From: Elmis aenea
Lineage: Eukaryota; Arthropoda; Insecta; Coleoptera; Elmidae
Assembly (NCBI GenBank): GCA_947652605.1
Contig: OX393577.1
Coordinates: 57,312,108 to 57,376,107, forward strand
Length of the DNA stretch: 64,000 nt
Direction of reading: 5' to 3'
The notes under the pieces are model-generated. The model saw nothing but the letters and a program-made list of their open reading frames with translations. It made no database searches and was not told the DNA's origin. The position numbers were made by a program, and so were the translations under genes. Each line of letters begins with the position of its first letter. Position 1 is the stretch's first letter. Below, piece by piece: positions 33,170 to 43,809 of the stretch.

Positions 33170-34379
33170 TAGTGATTGCAATACCGGACCAAAATTCAAT
33201 ACAGGTATTCGGTATTTATTCGCAAGTAATACCGGTATACCGGTATTAATACCGGTATTGCTTTTTTAAAAAAAGTATTAATTTTGCAAATACAATATAT
33301 GCATTTTACACATAATGTACATATAGCAAGTATAATGCCAAAACACAAATTTACATAAAATAAAGAAACTTAAAAAATTACATAATCTGTAAAAAAATAT
33401 GGACACTAAAAACTGAAGATATACAGGGTACCTAATTGATTGGGACCGGGCATTAAAAATATATGAAGAATGAAAAAGGGTATTGATCTGAAATGTTGGT
33501 TATGACCATAATGACATCTGATCTGTTTAATGAAAATATTTTCAAGATGGCGACCCTTCCGGAAATACCGGAAAGTGACGTCTACTTTCTTATTTCAAAT
33601 ACAATGGTCTATTTTTTATTGCATTTTTGGATTTAACACGTTATTTTAGAGGGACTATTAATAGCATACCCTATACCTAAGTGCAGTCGTTTTTTTTAGA
33701 TTTTTGGACTTTTTTGAAATTTTTTGATTTTCATCGTAATGCTTAATATTATCTATCGCCGCCATTTTTGAAGAGAAAACGCTTCAATTTAGACTATGCA
33801 TAGAAGAATTTTTGCAATCGATGCATTACTTACAGGGTGTCCAAAATTTAATTTTCTTTTAATACAATTTCAGACCAATAAAACTCGTTTTTTTCAAATA
33901 CAATGCCCAAATTTTTTTTTCATTTTCTAATTCAAAAGTAAATTCTACATCAATCTATATTAGCGTTTCCTATACCTATCTGCAATAATTTTCGAGTTAT
34001 TAAGAATTTTTGATAAAGTTAAGAGAAATTGCAATATTTTTTAACAGTAAGCCTTGGAACTGACAACAAATATTCCAATGTTGCAATATTCTTTCGTCTT
34101 CTAATAATATCATCTCTCTTTTAATTAACTTAAATACATCATTTTGTGGCACAATTTTGTGTTTTGCATTTATTGATATTTTTTATTTTTATTGATATTT
34201 TTTATTTATGGCAGACTGCAATTATAAAATAATAAAAATTAAATAAAAAAATAAAAAAAATTAATACCGAATACCGGTATTAGACCATTAAATGAGACGG
34301 TATTTCGGTATTGTAAAATGGCACGGTATACCGGTATTCGGTATACCGGTATACCGGTATACCGGTATTGCAATCACTA
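33170..34379. mobile_element. Non-autonomous hAT with ACCGGTATA repeat ends
   Basis: TIRs TAGTGATTGCAATACCGG and, reversed, the same sequence. They are flanked by a perfect 8-bp duplication CTACCAAC (33162-33169, 34380-34387). Both ends carry runs of GGTATACC/ACCGGTAT. The interior is AT-rich with two CAGGG-type motifs (33425, 33834) but no transposase. Confidence 0.93.
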
Positions 34380-34474
34380 CTACCAACACATTAAAAAGTT
34401 TGCAACAGAAACGTTAGATGCTAAGAAAAGGCAAATTAAATCGTTTTAAACAGTAACAGTTAAAACGATTTTAA

Positions 34475-35066
34475 CCCTAGAAGCCCAATAATATTTTTGA
34501 GGCTATAAAGCCCAATCATACGTCAAAACGACGTACAATTATAAAAGAGCTCTATCTAAATAAACTATACTGCACATACTAGTTTTTTGTATGGTTTATG
34601 TGAAATACTTTCTATGTAAATAAACAAACAGAAATTTAGAAAAAATATTCTTTATTTAAACTCTGAAATGTTCACTTTAATTAAACATACAAAAAATGGC
34701 ACGAAAACTGAGATCCTTGTAATTTTTTCTTATATACTACAAATTGTTTACAAAAATCAACTATTTATATTTTTTTATGAAAAACTAATCAACTCTTATC
34801 AAACATAAATCACTCAAGTCAAATATAATTCAGAAAATTCGAAAAGTGCAAAAGTTAACAAAGCCCAAACATACGTCATAACGACGTGGACATTGCGATA
34901 ACAACAAAATGGCGGCACTTATCAAAGCGAGACTGCTGTCTCCTGTTAGCTCTGGGCATGTACCTAGTTGGCTCGGATGGTCACGGCGATCTAAGCAAGC
35001 ATGCGAAAGAGATCGCGAATATGTGTTGGAGTGTACGTCAAAATGACGTAGATTGGGCTTCTAGGG
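34475..35066. mobile_element. piggyBac-type MITE with palindromic TACGTC...GACGTA motifs
   Basis: TTAA flanks (34471-34474, 35067-35070) and TIRs CCCTAGAAGCCCAAT. Three internal copies of a motif of the form ACGTCA-nnn-GACGT occur near 34520, 34873 and 35034, two of them subterminal. The TIR shares CTAGAAGC with the intact piggyBac. The 73-codon frame inside is not conserved. Confidence 0.88.
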
Positions 35067-35071
35067 TTAAA

Positions 35072-35570
35072 ACTATTTTAAGAATAAATAATATTAAAGT
35101 GTATTAATTTACCCAACTTTGTTTATTTTTCATGGTAATACTTCTGCGTTTGAGTTTCACATTTATCGAAATAATAAATATAAAATTTTTAAGTAACTAT
35201 CAGCTATGACAGTTTTATAATCACATTAAAAAAAAAACTTATTTCCCACTGTTAATGGCATTGAACTTACTTAATATAGCTATAATTTCTTTAGGCACAA
35301 TCTGTATTATTTAGATATTTACGTAGAAGTTTATCCTGATGAAAACACTTTCAAATCTAGACCAATTTTTTGGCGGTCTTCCTGCTTCCTGCTTACTATT
35401 TTCAGCAGTAAATTTTTCCTGCATTCGTTCTATGTGCTGGTCCCATTGCTTTCTTCCATCTTTAATGAACATGGAGAACTTGTATTACACATTCTTCTTA
35501 TTTCTTGGCTAGATTCTTTGTCTCTTAGCGTATGACCTAGATCAAGCTGTCTTTTTAGTACTGATTACAA
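35072..35570. other. Intergenic stretch, no gene seen
   Basis: No conserved frame or repeat recognised. Confidence 0.55.
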
Positions 35571-35580
35571 AATGTATATG

Positions 35581-36070
35581 TTACGGCCAAAACCCGAAGA
35601 ACGGCCAGTTTCCGAATTGGCCGGCCCTTTTGCACAGCCAAGAGGTGTGGCCAAGTTCCGATTACTTGATTTTAACAGTGTATATGCTATTTTGGTCTGC
35701 TATTTCGCGAAGTCACAGGAAATTCTTGACTTAAATACAATGTGCTGATGCAATACTGTCCAGTAGGTGGCCCATCTTTGTGTTGTGCAATTCCAAATGT
35801 CATAAAAGTTCATCTTGCAACATGTGATGATCGATATTGATAAAGTAAAGAGATTGTATCAAGTGTGAAATTATACAGACGCACCAAAATCTGCTCTTGA
35901 CTTTTCTTCCGACTTTGGCCGATCGCTGCATACCATTTCGCAAACTAGCCGGCCAAATCCCGAAATTAAGAAAAGATCGGACATTGGTCGGTCAATTAAC
36001 TGCGACATTGGCCATTTCTCGAATTGGCCGGACACTTCCCACTTTGGCCGATTTCGGGCTTTGGCCGTAA
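35581..36070. mobile_element. GGCC-rich MITE with 9-bp TSD
   Basis: TIRs TTACGGCCAAAACCCGAA and, reversed, TTACGGCCAAAGCCCGAA. The 9-bp direct repeat AATGTATAT flanks it (35571-35579, 36071-36079), with one extra G at the left junction. GGCCG and GAATTGGCCGG words recur many times. A 9-bp TSD would suit a MULE-type source, but the superfamily is inferred. Confidence 0.82.
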
Positions 36071-36079
36071 AATGTATAT

Positions 36080-36560
36080 TATAAATTACCTGTTCACTTT
36101 ATGTACTAGAAGTACTTGAGAACATTTTAACCATGAATTGTTGTAATAGGTACTTAATACATTAATATTTATTACTTATTTATTTATTTTCACAATTTTT
36201 GTGAGGTTGTAGTAACAGTTACTTTTATTATCAGTTTATTAACCTTCAAAAAAGATCTAATATAAAAATAAATAAATAAAAAGGAATATTCTTAGGAAAA
36301 GAAAACATTATTATCTACAAAGCGCAGATCTCGAATTTGTTTTGCCTATGGAGAGTGGGCCAAACTTTAAACGCATGTTATAATAATTTATATTCTAAGG
36401 TACCTAATAAGTAACTGAGAAATTATAAATTATTATGAAATGTAAAAAGTATCTTAATTAATTTAAGTTGTTTGTGTTTAATTAAGTACAGCTAGTTTTT
36501 TTACTTGACGTTTTGTTTTGTTTTGCAATTGCCACTTTGATAAAACATAATAAATACAAT
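36080..36560. other. AT-rich spacer, no gene seen
   Basis: Nothing recognised apart from simple AT-rich sequence. Confidence 0.5.
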
Positions 36561-36564
36561 AATA

Positions 36565-37734
36565 TTGTATAACTCACTTATTTTTAAAGATAAAGTTAAA
36601 AACTCATACATCAATGAAGCAATGAACCCATAGCCAACTACAACCCGTCTTTAACACGTTAAGCCCGGCGTGACATAAACGCTGTGTCTCACTTTAGTGG
36701 CCAGCCGGACGGCCAGGTGAAATGGTGTGTCTCACTAGTTGAGTTCACTTGAACGGCGTGCATATCGTTGGATATCACAATATAATGCTAAATACATGGA
36801 ATGTGCTACATAGCCGTCCGGGGGACCAACTTATGCTTTTGGTCCGGAATTTTTTCGGATAATTTGGTTTTTATAAGGCACTGATTGTAAAATTATATAT
36901 TCAGAAAAAAATAATACAGTAAAGGTGTTAAATAAAGTAAAACACATTTGTATAATAAACAAAATAACTAAATTAAACAATAATAAATTGGTTATTCCTT
37001 AAAAAAAAAAACTTTAGAACAAAAACAGTTAAATTTTTTTTTTGTACTTTGTGTACAGCAAAAAAGCAGCTAATGCTGTAATACTTTTCACAAACGGTAC
37101 ACTGCCATTTTGTAGATAGACAACTATCGTTTGATTCACATTCAGCCGCACTGCGTACGTAAATATGCAGACTTGCAGAAGATTGCAGTGAAATATTACA
37201 TTATTGTCACGCGGTCCAAGTGGACGCTCAGACAGCGAGACATACATGTGGTGTCTCAAACAAAATCTCAAAAAAGTACTATAAGGAACATTATTTTTCA
37301 AAATATCGCAACTAGCATAAGTCATAATAATACCTACATAACAATAAAATTACAACAAAAAAAAACATTTGGGCCCAGGGACCCAAATTTTGCATCTCAC
37401 ACCCGGGCTTAACGTGTTAAAATAAAAAGGTTTAAATAACAAAAACCAATGCAGAGAGATAAAATTTATTAACGAATTTCAAATCTACCTAAAAAAGTGT
37501 CCCGATAATGTCGAAAAATATTTCAAGTGTGATTTCAGTTAAATAAGGTATAAAAATCAAAAACGTTTTTTTTTTTTTTTTTTTATGAATAGCGCAAAAA
37601 CTAAATCTTTTTAAAGATTTTTTCATATAATAGTTCTTCAATCTTGAATCATGTTGACCCATTTTGACCAACTCTGTATCTATTATCGTTTACGAGATCT
37701 CCTTGTTGTTCACGATAAGTGGGACAACCTGTAA
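36565..37734. mobile_element. CAGG(G/T)TG fold-back relic hosting a piggyBac MITE
   Basis: The right end reads CGATAAGTGGGACAACCTGTA, with a GTTTACGAGATCTCC box inside. The CATAGCCAACTA word at 36629 matches the interior of related elements. The left terminus is unclear. The MITE at 36655-37416 splits it. Confidence 0.45.
36655..37416. mobile_element. piggyBac-type MITE (CACGTTAAGCCCGG)
   Basis: TTAA flanks (36651-36654, 37417-37420) and 14-bp TIRs CACGTTAAGCCCGG. Subterminal GTGTCTCACT / GAGACA words recur on both sides. The overlapping reading frames at 37029-37412 are on opposite strands and unconserved. Confidence 0.87.
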
Positions 37735-37737
37735 TTT

Positions 37738-38244
37738 ATTATTAATCAGTTAATGCCTCCTAAGAAAAAACTTAAAAGTCATCCTTAAACGATAATATCA
37801 GCAGGGGATAAAAAAAAAGATTGAGAAGAAGATGATTAAAGGCAGATACAAAAAATCACCGAAAAAGTTTTGTTACTATCTACTTACAACTCTTGATAAA
37901 TATTTAAATTATTTATGGTGTTGGTGTAATTATATAAATATTAAACTTATTTATATTCTTGCATTTAACCAAATATTTATTATAAAATTTAGTCGTTTGT
38001 TATCAAAAAATAAAAATGGTTTGGGGACATTTGGAAAAAGGCTTAAAATTAATTTTAGGTTAGTCATATTACACAAAATATTAAGGTTAAAAAAAAAGAT
38101 ATTTAGTAGGTACTTTATATCAAACCTAATTGTAAAAATATATTTATGGTTTTCAAAAATTTTCTTAATCGTAATGCTAATCATATTTGGTTTTCTATAG
38201 CAAAAGTGAGCTGATTCATGTTATAGAACAAAAATATAACAAAG
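37738..38244. other. AT-rich stretch with a spurious frame
   Basis: A 122-codon plus frame (37832-38200) is almost all K, I, N, F, L and Y, as expected from AT-rich DNA read by chance. Confidence 0.55.
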
Positions 38245-38249
38245 CTATA

Positions 38250-39733
38250 CAGGGTGTCCCAGATTACATTTCCAGCATGGGGATCTCGCTTATTATAAGA
38301 GATACAGGTTTGTTTAAATTATATGAATTATTTCTTGGTATGAGAGGAGCCACAATCAATTTTTAAAAGTACAAAATTTCTCGTGCTTCAGATGTTATAG
38401 TAAAAAATATGAAAATGTCGAATTTCTTTTTTCTCTCATAACTTTTTTGTCTTAATCATTAGAACAATTTTATTTGTACTTTCTTGAGGTACTTTTTAAT
38501 GCTGAATGTAACTGTTATTTTAGATTATTTTCTACACCTACCATTTTTGAGATATTACCCGCGGAGTTGGCTATGAAATAGTTGAATGTGCTTTTTTTTT
38601 CTCTTTAAAATGAGATATTACTTGCTACATTTATTTTTATAAATAAGTCACAAAATCAAGAAAAATCGTATTTAACCCATCACTTATCAAGCTATCTATG
38701 AAAATAAAAACAATATACAACTAATTAAATGTCAAATGAGAGTTACCATTTGTCTGCGGTATCATTTATTACAGTTTCATATTATTGTTGTGTAATTCGA
38801 TAGTCTTTTTAGCAAATTTGTTATCATATAATTATGGGCACATTTACAACTAGTTAAAAATTTTATATGTTGAATTGCTACATTATTTGCAAAAGAAACT
38901 GTGTAAAATAAATAATTCTAATTAATTATTAATTTTTGGATTTTTGGTTGGTTTGTCGAAAAAAACATATTCTTTTAAATTTATTTCCAAATTTTTGTAA
39001 TTACGCATCCTTCGTTGCTTTTTCTCAGGATATAGCTCTAAGTATATTCGCTCAGCTTCTACACAGTTTTTATGGCAAAGAATGTAGCATCTCAACATGT
39101 CAAATTTTTCGTTTTTTTTTAAATGTAGCATCATTATAACAATTACCACAAAGACTATCGAATTACACAACAATACTAAACAATTCTAATAAATGATACC
39201 GCAGACAAATGGTAACTGTCACTTGACATTTAATTAGCTGTTTTTTGTTTTTATTTTCATAGATAGCTTGATATAGTGATGGGTAAAATACGATTTTTCT
39301 TCATTTTGTGACTTATTTCAAAAATAGATGTAGCAAGTAATATCTCATTTTAAAAAGAAGAAAAAAAAACACATTTAACTCCCATAGCCAACTTCTCGGC
39401 TCATAAGAAAAAATGAAGTTGGGGGTAATATCTCGAAAATGGTAGGTGTTAAAAATAATCTAAAATAACAGTTACATTTAGCATTAAAAAGTACCTCAAG
39501 AAAGTACAAATAAAATTGTTCTAATGATTAAGACAAAACAGTTATGGGAGAAAAAAGAAATTGGACATTTTAATATTTTTTGCTATAACATCTGAAGCAC
39601 GAGGAATTTTGTATTTTTTTAAATTGATTGTGGCTCCTCTCATACCAAGGAATAATTCATCTAATTTAAACAAACCTGTATCTCCTACAATAAGCGAGAT
39701 CCCCATGCTGGAAACGTAATCTGGGACACCCTG
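38250..39733. mobile_element. CAGGGTGTCCC fold-back element, 1.5 kb
   Basis: TA flanks (38248-38249, 39734-39735). CAGGGTGTCCCAGATTAC at the left pairs with GTAATCTGGGACACCCTG at the right. The arms run about 570 bp each; marks include GGGGATCTCGCTTAT, TGAGAGGAGCCACAATC and TCTGCGGTATCATTTATT. The loop (about 38820-39150) carries a short transposase-like frame. Confidence 0.9.
38922..39173 (-). pseudogene. DUF4817-like transposase N-terminus in the fold-back loop
   Basis: The minus frame reads KKNEKFDMLRCYILCHKNC, then AERIYLELYPEKKQRR and NYKNLEINLKEYVFFDKP. The pattern (E..DML..Y..C..N...A...Y...YP) resembles the N-terminal helix-turn-helix domain found in insect mariner-superfamily transposases. 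No catalytic domain follows. It suggests what kind of element the fold-back came from. Confidence 0.5.
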
Positions 39734-39739
39734 TATAGT

Positions 39740-40490
39740 GGTCTTTATGGTAGTGAACTTTAATAAATTGAAAATCATGTAAAAAAAATCTATGCAGCTG
39801 ATATAACAATCGGTATCAAATGTGTTTTCGCGAAATAACTGTTCCAATAGCAACAGAGCGCAGGAATTTATAACTTATTCATTTTCTCAAATGTAGCGAG
39901 AAGAAGTACCTAAAATACAGTTTTTTTTCTTAATAGGACACTGAAATGACAAAGTTTTGTAAAGTAAGGCGAACTTTTGGGTTTGTATTTCCTGCGAGTA
40001 CGGAAGTTTATATTTGGACTTACCTCAGAAGTATTTGTTTTGTTAGTGTATGTTACTCTGTTTGCTTTTCCAACAGTTGGTGGCTCGTTCCTTCCTCTAC
40101 ACTCTTAAGCTACGTTTACTTTGAAAGTTAAATACACAGCTATACCAGGGAGGGTTCTGTATCTATCCCTGAATTATTAGGTACTGCAAAACAGTTTGCC
40201 AAAACTAAATAAATTAAGCAATTAACTCACAACACCGATAAATGTTTGCAGCATTTTTTGTTTGTTTTAAACGCATAGTTATGCGAAAGAATAAATTTTA
40301 GTTGATATTGTGCTGAAAAATAAATCAAGGTCTATAATGCTAAAACCTACAAAATTTGTTTTATATATTTAGCGTTATTGACTCTAACACTAACATCATT
40401 TGAAGTTATATGCATTTAACAACATTGCAAGATACATTTCACTTCACATTTTATGTGCTAGTTTCAGAAATTCAGAAAAACATTTTGTCA
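39740..40490. other. Intergenic stretch, no gene seen
   Basis: A 61-codon frame at 39946-40131 has no conserved motif. Confidence 0.5.
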
Positions 40491-41026
40491 CAATAGGGTA
40501 AAACCCCCAAACGTTGGCACTTCACCCATGATTGGCACTTCCTTTATATTTTCCTCTATATATAAAAAAGTAAGTTAATTCAGCTGTTAGGAATATTTTT
40601 TATGAAATCTGACAACATCGAAGTGCATCCTCGAACCATTACGCATGCCGTTGTTTCAAAGATGGCTGAATTATGCGGTTAAATGTGTGACGTCTTCTTC
40701 ATAAAAGTAAGTTTTTATCAATTTTCATAGTAGTAGGCTATAGAAACAAGTTGGGTTACTGGCTAGTTTTGTAGTAGTATTATTGGCAAGTTTTTAGTAA
40801 TAGTATTTTATGATTTTCTGTTGATAAATCTTGTACAAAACATAAGATTGGTTAACTTTTAAATAAAAAAACAGCGGTGCCAACATTTGGTATAGCAATA
40901 TAGGCTCCCGCTAAATATTGGCACCCGGTGCCAACATTTGGGTAAGATAATTTTTGAATTTCGCCAAACATTGGCACATCTATCAAAGTTAGGAATAGGC
41001 TCCAGGGTGATGTGTTTTTTTTCCAA

Positions 41027-42519
41027 ATGCCCAAGATTAAGAAAGGTAAAAAATATGTGAAGAAATATTCTGAACAGATTCTTCAAAGTGCTCTGAATGA
41101 AGTCAAGTCTGGCATACCTAAGAAAACAGTTTCAAAAAAATACGGAATACCAAGGTCAACTCTCCAGTTTAGGTTGGGGCCAAAGTTCACAAAACCCGAA
41201 TTCGGAAGGCATACTTATCTCACGAAAGAAGAGAAAAATACACTTGTTGAGTATATCCTGGAAAGTCATAAGAAAGGCTTTCCACGAAGAAAAATCGACA
41301 TTCAGTGTTCAGTCAAGGCTTTCTCAGATGCAAACCAAAGGCCAAACCCATTTAACAACAACATACTAGGAAATCATTGGTATAAATAACTAAAAACGGA
41401 TATAGCAGAATATCTCTTGCACCCTAAAACACCCGAAAGAAAAGGAACATACCAGTCTAGAAGATCTTCTTATGTCGTCACCTCTAAACAGTATAAAAAA
41501 GAAATGGAAGTAAAAGAAAAGGCCAAAGAAAGAAGAAAAGAAGAGAACAGACAAAAGAAATTGATCAAAGAAGACGCTAAGAAAAACATAATTTCAGCGA
41601 AAAAAAAACTCAACTACAACGAAGAAAAACTCAACTCTATACATGAAAAACCAGAAGAACAGAAACACTTTTGCAGATAAAAATTTTAAAATTGGAACTG
41701 ATGCTAAAGAGAGTCCTGAAAGTCAATCTCTGAAGATTGCACTTAACCCTTTCAATACGGTATTTGAAGAATAAGATTTTCAAATATTTTCGGTAATATT
41801 TTGGCTTAATAAAGTATAAAAAGAAGCTTTATTGGAAAAACATTTTTTTTTCAAACAGATTCTCTTGGAGAAGGTGGTACATATATGTACCACTAGGGTT
41901 ATATGTGGTTATAGTGTGGTATATATAAGTACCACCAGTGTCTAACAAAACCAAATTCTCTTGTTGTGTTGTGTAAAATACTTCAGGGGGCGCACTTGCA
42001 GCGTAAACTGTACAATTTGACACTAGGTAGACCTATACAACTGACTGGTACATATCAGAACCATTCGCAATGATAAATTACAGTTCTAGTATTTTACAAA
42101 CTTTCGGTGGTACATATATATATACCAGCAGTATGGAAAGGGTTAAAAGTTCTAATAAAATTTTCAACAAGATAAATCGCGAAGTAAATCCAGGAGATTC
42201 ATGTAGACGCGAATCTGAATCTGAGAAGAACGAAAAAGAGCGTCACATAAGAAATCTATTTGAGGATAGTGATTCAGATGAGGACTCAGATATTCCCTTG
42301 ACAAGTAGCGTGCATTATTCACCACCAAAAAACAATATTGTCATACGTAGAGGCCTTTGTTTCATTTGTACCCAGAATATCTACTTGACAAATGTAGGGA
42401 TCGGATGTCAGAAATGTCGTAGAACCTATCATGTTCAATGCCTAAAGTACCGCCAAAACTTCAAGGAAAACTTTATATGTCAAACATGCGCATCACGTGG
42501 CTCATTATCGGGCCTTTAA
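41027..42519 (+). pseudogene. Pogo transposase remnant: HTH head joined to PHD-like tail
   Basis: It begins MPKIKKGKKYVKKYSEQ with a psq-type helix-turn-helix (KTVSKKYGIPRSTLQFRL) and the start of the second DNA-binding domain (FPRRKIDIQ). At NHWYK a stop is followed in the same frame by LKTDIAEYLLHPKTPERK, the region after the DDE core, so about 200 residues of catalytic domain are deleted. A Lys/Glu-rich stretch, a frameshift near 41660 and a MITE (41747-42142) follow. Then comes an acidic stretch and a C4HC-type finger (LCFICTQ, GIGCQKCRRTYHVQCLK, FICQTC) resembling a PHD finger. Confidence 0.85.
41747..42142. mobile_element. piggyBac-type MITE inside the pogo coding region
   Basis: TTAA flanks (41743-41746, 42143-42146). 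TIRs CCCTTTCAATACGG and, reversed, CCCTTTCCATACTG. Several GGTACATATATGTACC-like words lie inside. Excising it with one TTAA restores the frame IALKSSNKIFNKINRE. Confidence 0.88.
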
Positions 42520-43395
42520 CACTGCAGTATTATATATTTTTGTTCCTCGGTTAATAAGTATTATTTTATGAAGAATTTTTTTAATTTTTATATATTTTAA
42601 TAATCTAGATTTTTCAACAATAAACATTATTTTGAAAGTTATATTTTATTCTATTATACTATGTATCTAAGGTAACCATAAAAACTATATTTTAAATAAA
42701 ACTACCCTCCCAACCAACCATACCACCCTACATCCCAATGGTTCTAACGAACAGTAAGGGGTGCCAATTACTGGAATAATTCAAGTGCCAATCATTGGTA
42801 TTAATGTGCCAATGACTAGAAAATCGGACCAATTTTATAAATTTGAGGAAAAAGGAACATAATTGATCTTAAAAAGAAAAAAATGCAACTGTAAAAGTAA
42901 GAACTAACTTTGCGGAATGCAATAAAAATTCATTTTTGGGCTTTTACATAATAAATTGTTAAATAAACGGTTTTATTTGTCTCTATAGCCTTAAAGTGCC
43001 AATGGTTGGGGGTTTTACCCTATTTACTTGACAAAAATTCTAAAGTTTTGCAATGGTCACCATATTTTCAGAAAATGTTAAAGATAACACAAACAATGCA
43101 AAAATGTCTTTAGTTTGTTAAAAGACGACCTAAAATATTTCTTTATAGCTCTTCAAATTTTAACTGTAATCCATTTTTAATTTATTGATATTTTTTGACT
43201 TATTTAATCTTAAAAAACCCTAAATAACGTGTTTTTATCTTTATGTAGTTTTAAAACGTGCTGCACGTTTTTTACAGCTAGTCAAAGTTTAAAAAAAAAT
43301 ATCCAAAAGTTTATTTAGCTATTGTTTTTCTTAACAGAAATTCGAATACTTTACAGTAGGTTTAAGTTTGTAAAAATGTTAACGACACTCTAGGT

Positions 43396-43804
43396 CAGGG
43401 CTGTCCAACTTATATATCTATACAGGCCATTTTTTCTACTCTTACGTTTTACTGGACCGCAGTTGAGTATAAATTCTAATAGGCTAAGCGCAATATAATA
43501 AACATATGTAAAAGTCCAGCCTGACTCTGTCCATCTATCTATCTGTGACTCTATAACGCATGAATATAGCTACGGGTTGACTTATGTCATACTTGACAAT
43601 CATCATGTTATTATAGTAATCTGTAATGTTATTACAGTAATCTGTAACGCGGGTTGACTTATGTCATACTTGACAATCCCGTCCTAGGACGGGCTAACTG
43701 CTAGTATTATATATAAATCGAATGAAGGCTAAGTTAAATAATTTTTTGTAAGATGTTCAGGGACCAAAAAAAATATTTCGCGGGCCGCCAATTGGACAGC
43801 CCTG
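43396..43804. mobile_element. hAT-type MITE (CAGGGCTGTCCAA)
   Basis: Both ends read CAGGGCTGTCCAA in inverted orientation. GGCC-containing words follow inside. The 8-bp flanks CTCTAGGT and AGCTAAAT do not match well, so no clear TSD. Inside, GGGTTGACTTATGTCATACTT occurs twice in direct repeat. Confidence 0.75.
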
Positions 43805-43809
43805 AGCTA

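Larger units (their letters stand above)
40496..43020 (+). mobile_element. Pogo-type transposon, internally deleted
   Basis: TA flanks (40494-40495, 43021-43022). TIRs GGGTAAAACCCCCAAACG and, reversed, GGGTAAAACCCCCAACCA, each continuing into TTGGCACTT. TTGGCAC / GTGCCAA words repeat about ten times within 400 bp of the ends, a subterminal repeat array. It encodes the N- and C-terminal parts of a pogo transposase without the DDE core. Confidence 0.9.

Noticed and set aside
33170..34379. ACCGGTAT runs as telomeric repeat
   Set aside because: Short, in inverted orientation at both ends and bounded by a hAT TSD.
37832..38200. 122-codon plus-strand frame
   Set aside because: Composition is almost wholly K/I/N/F/L/Y with no motif; expected from AT-rich DNA.
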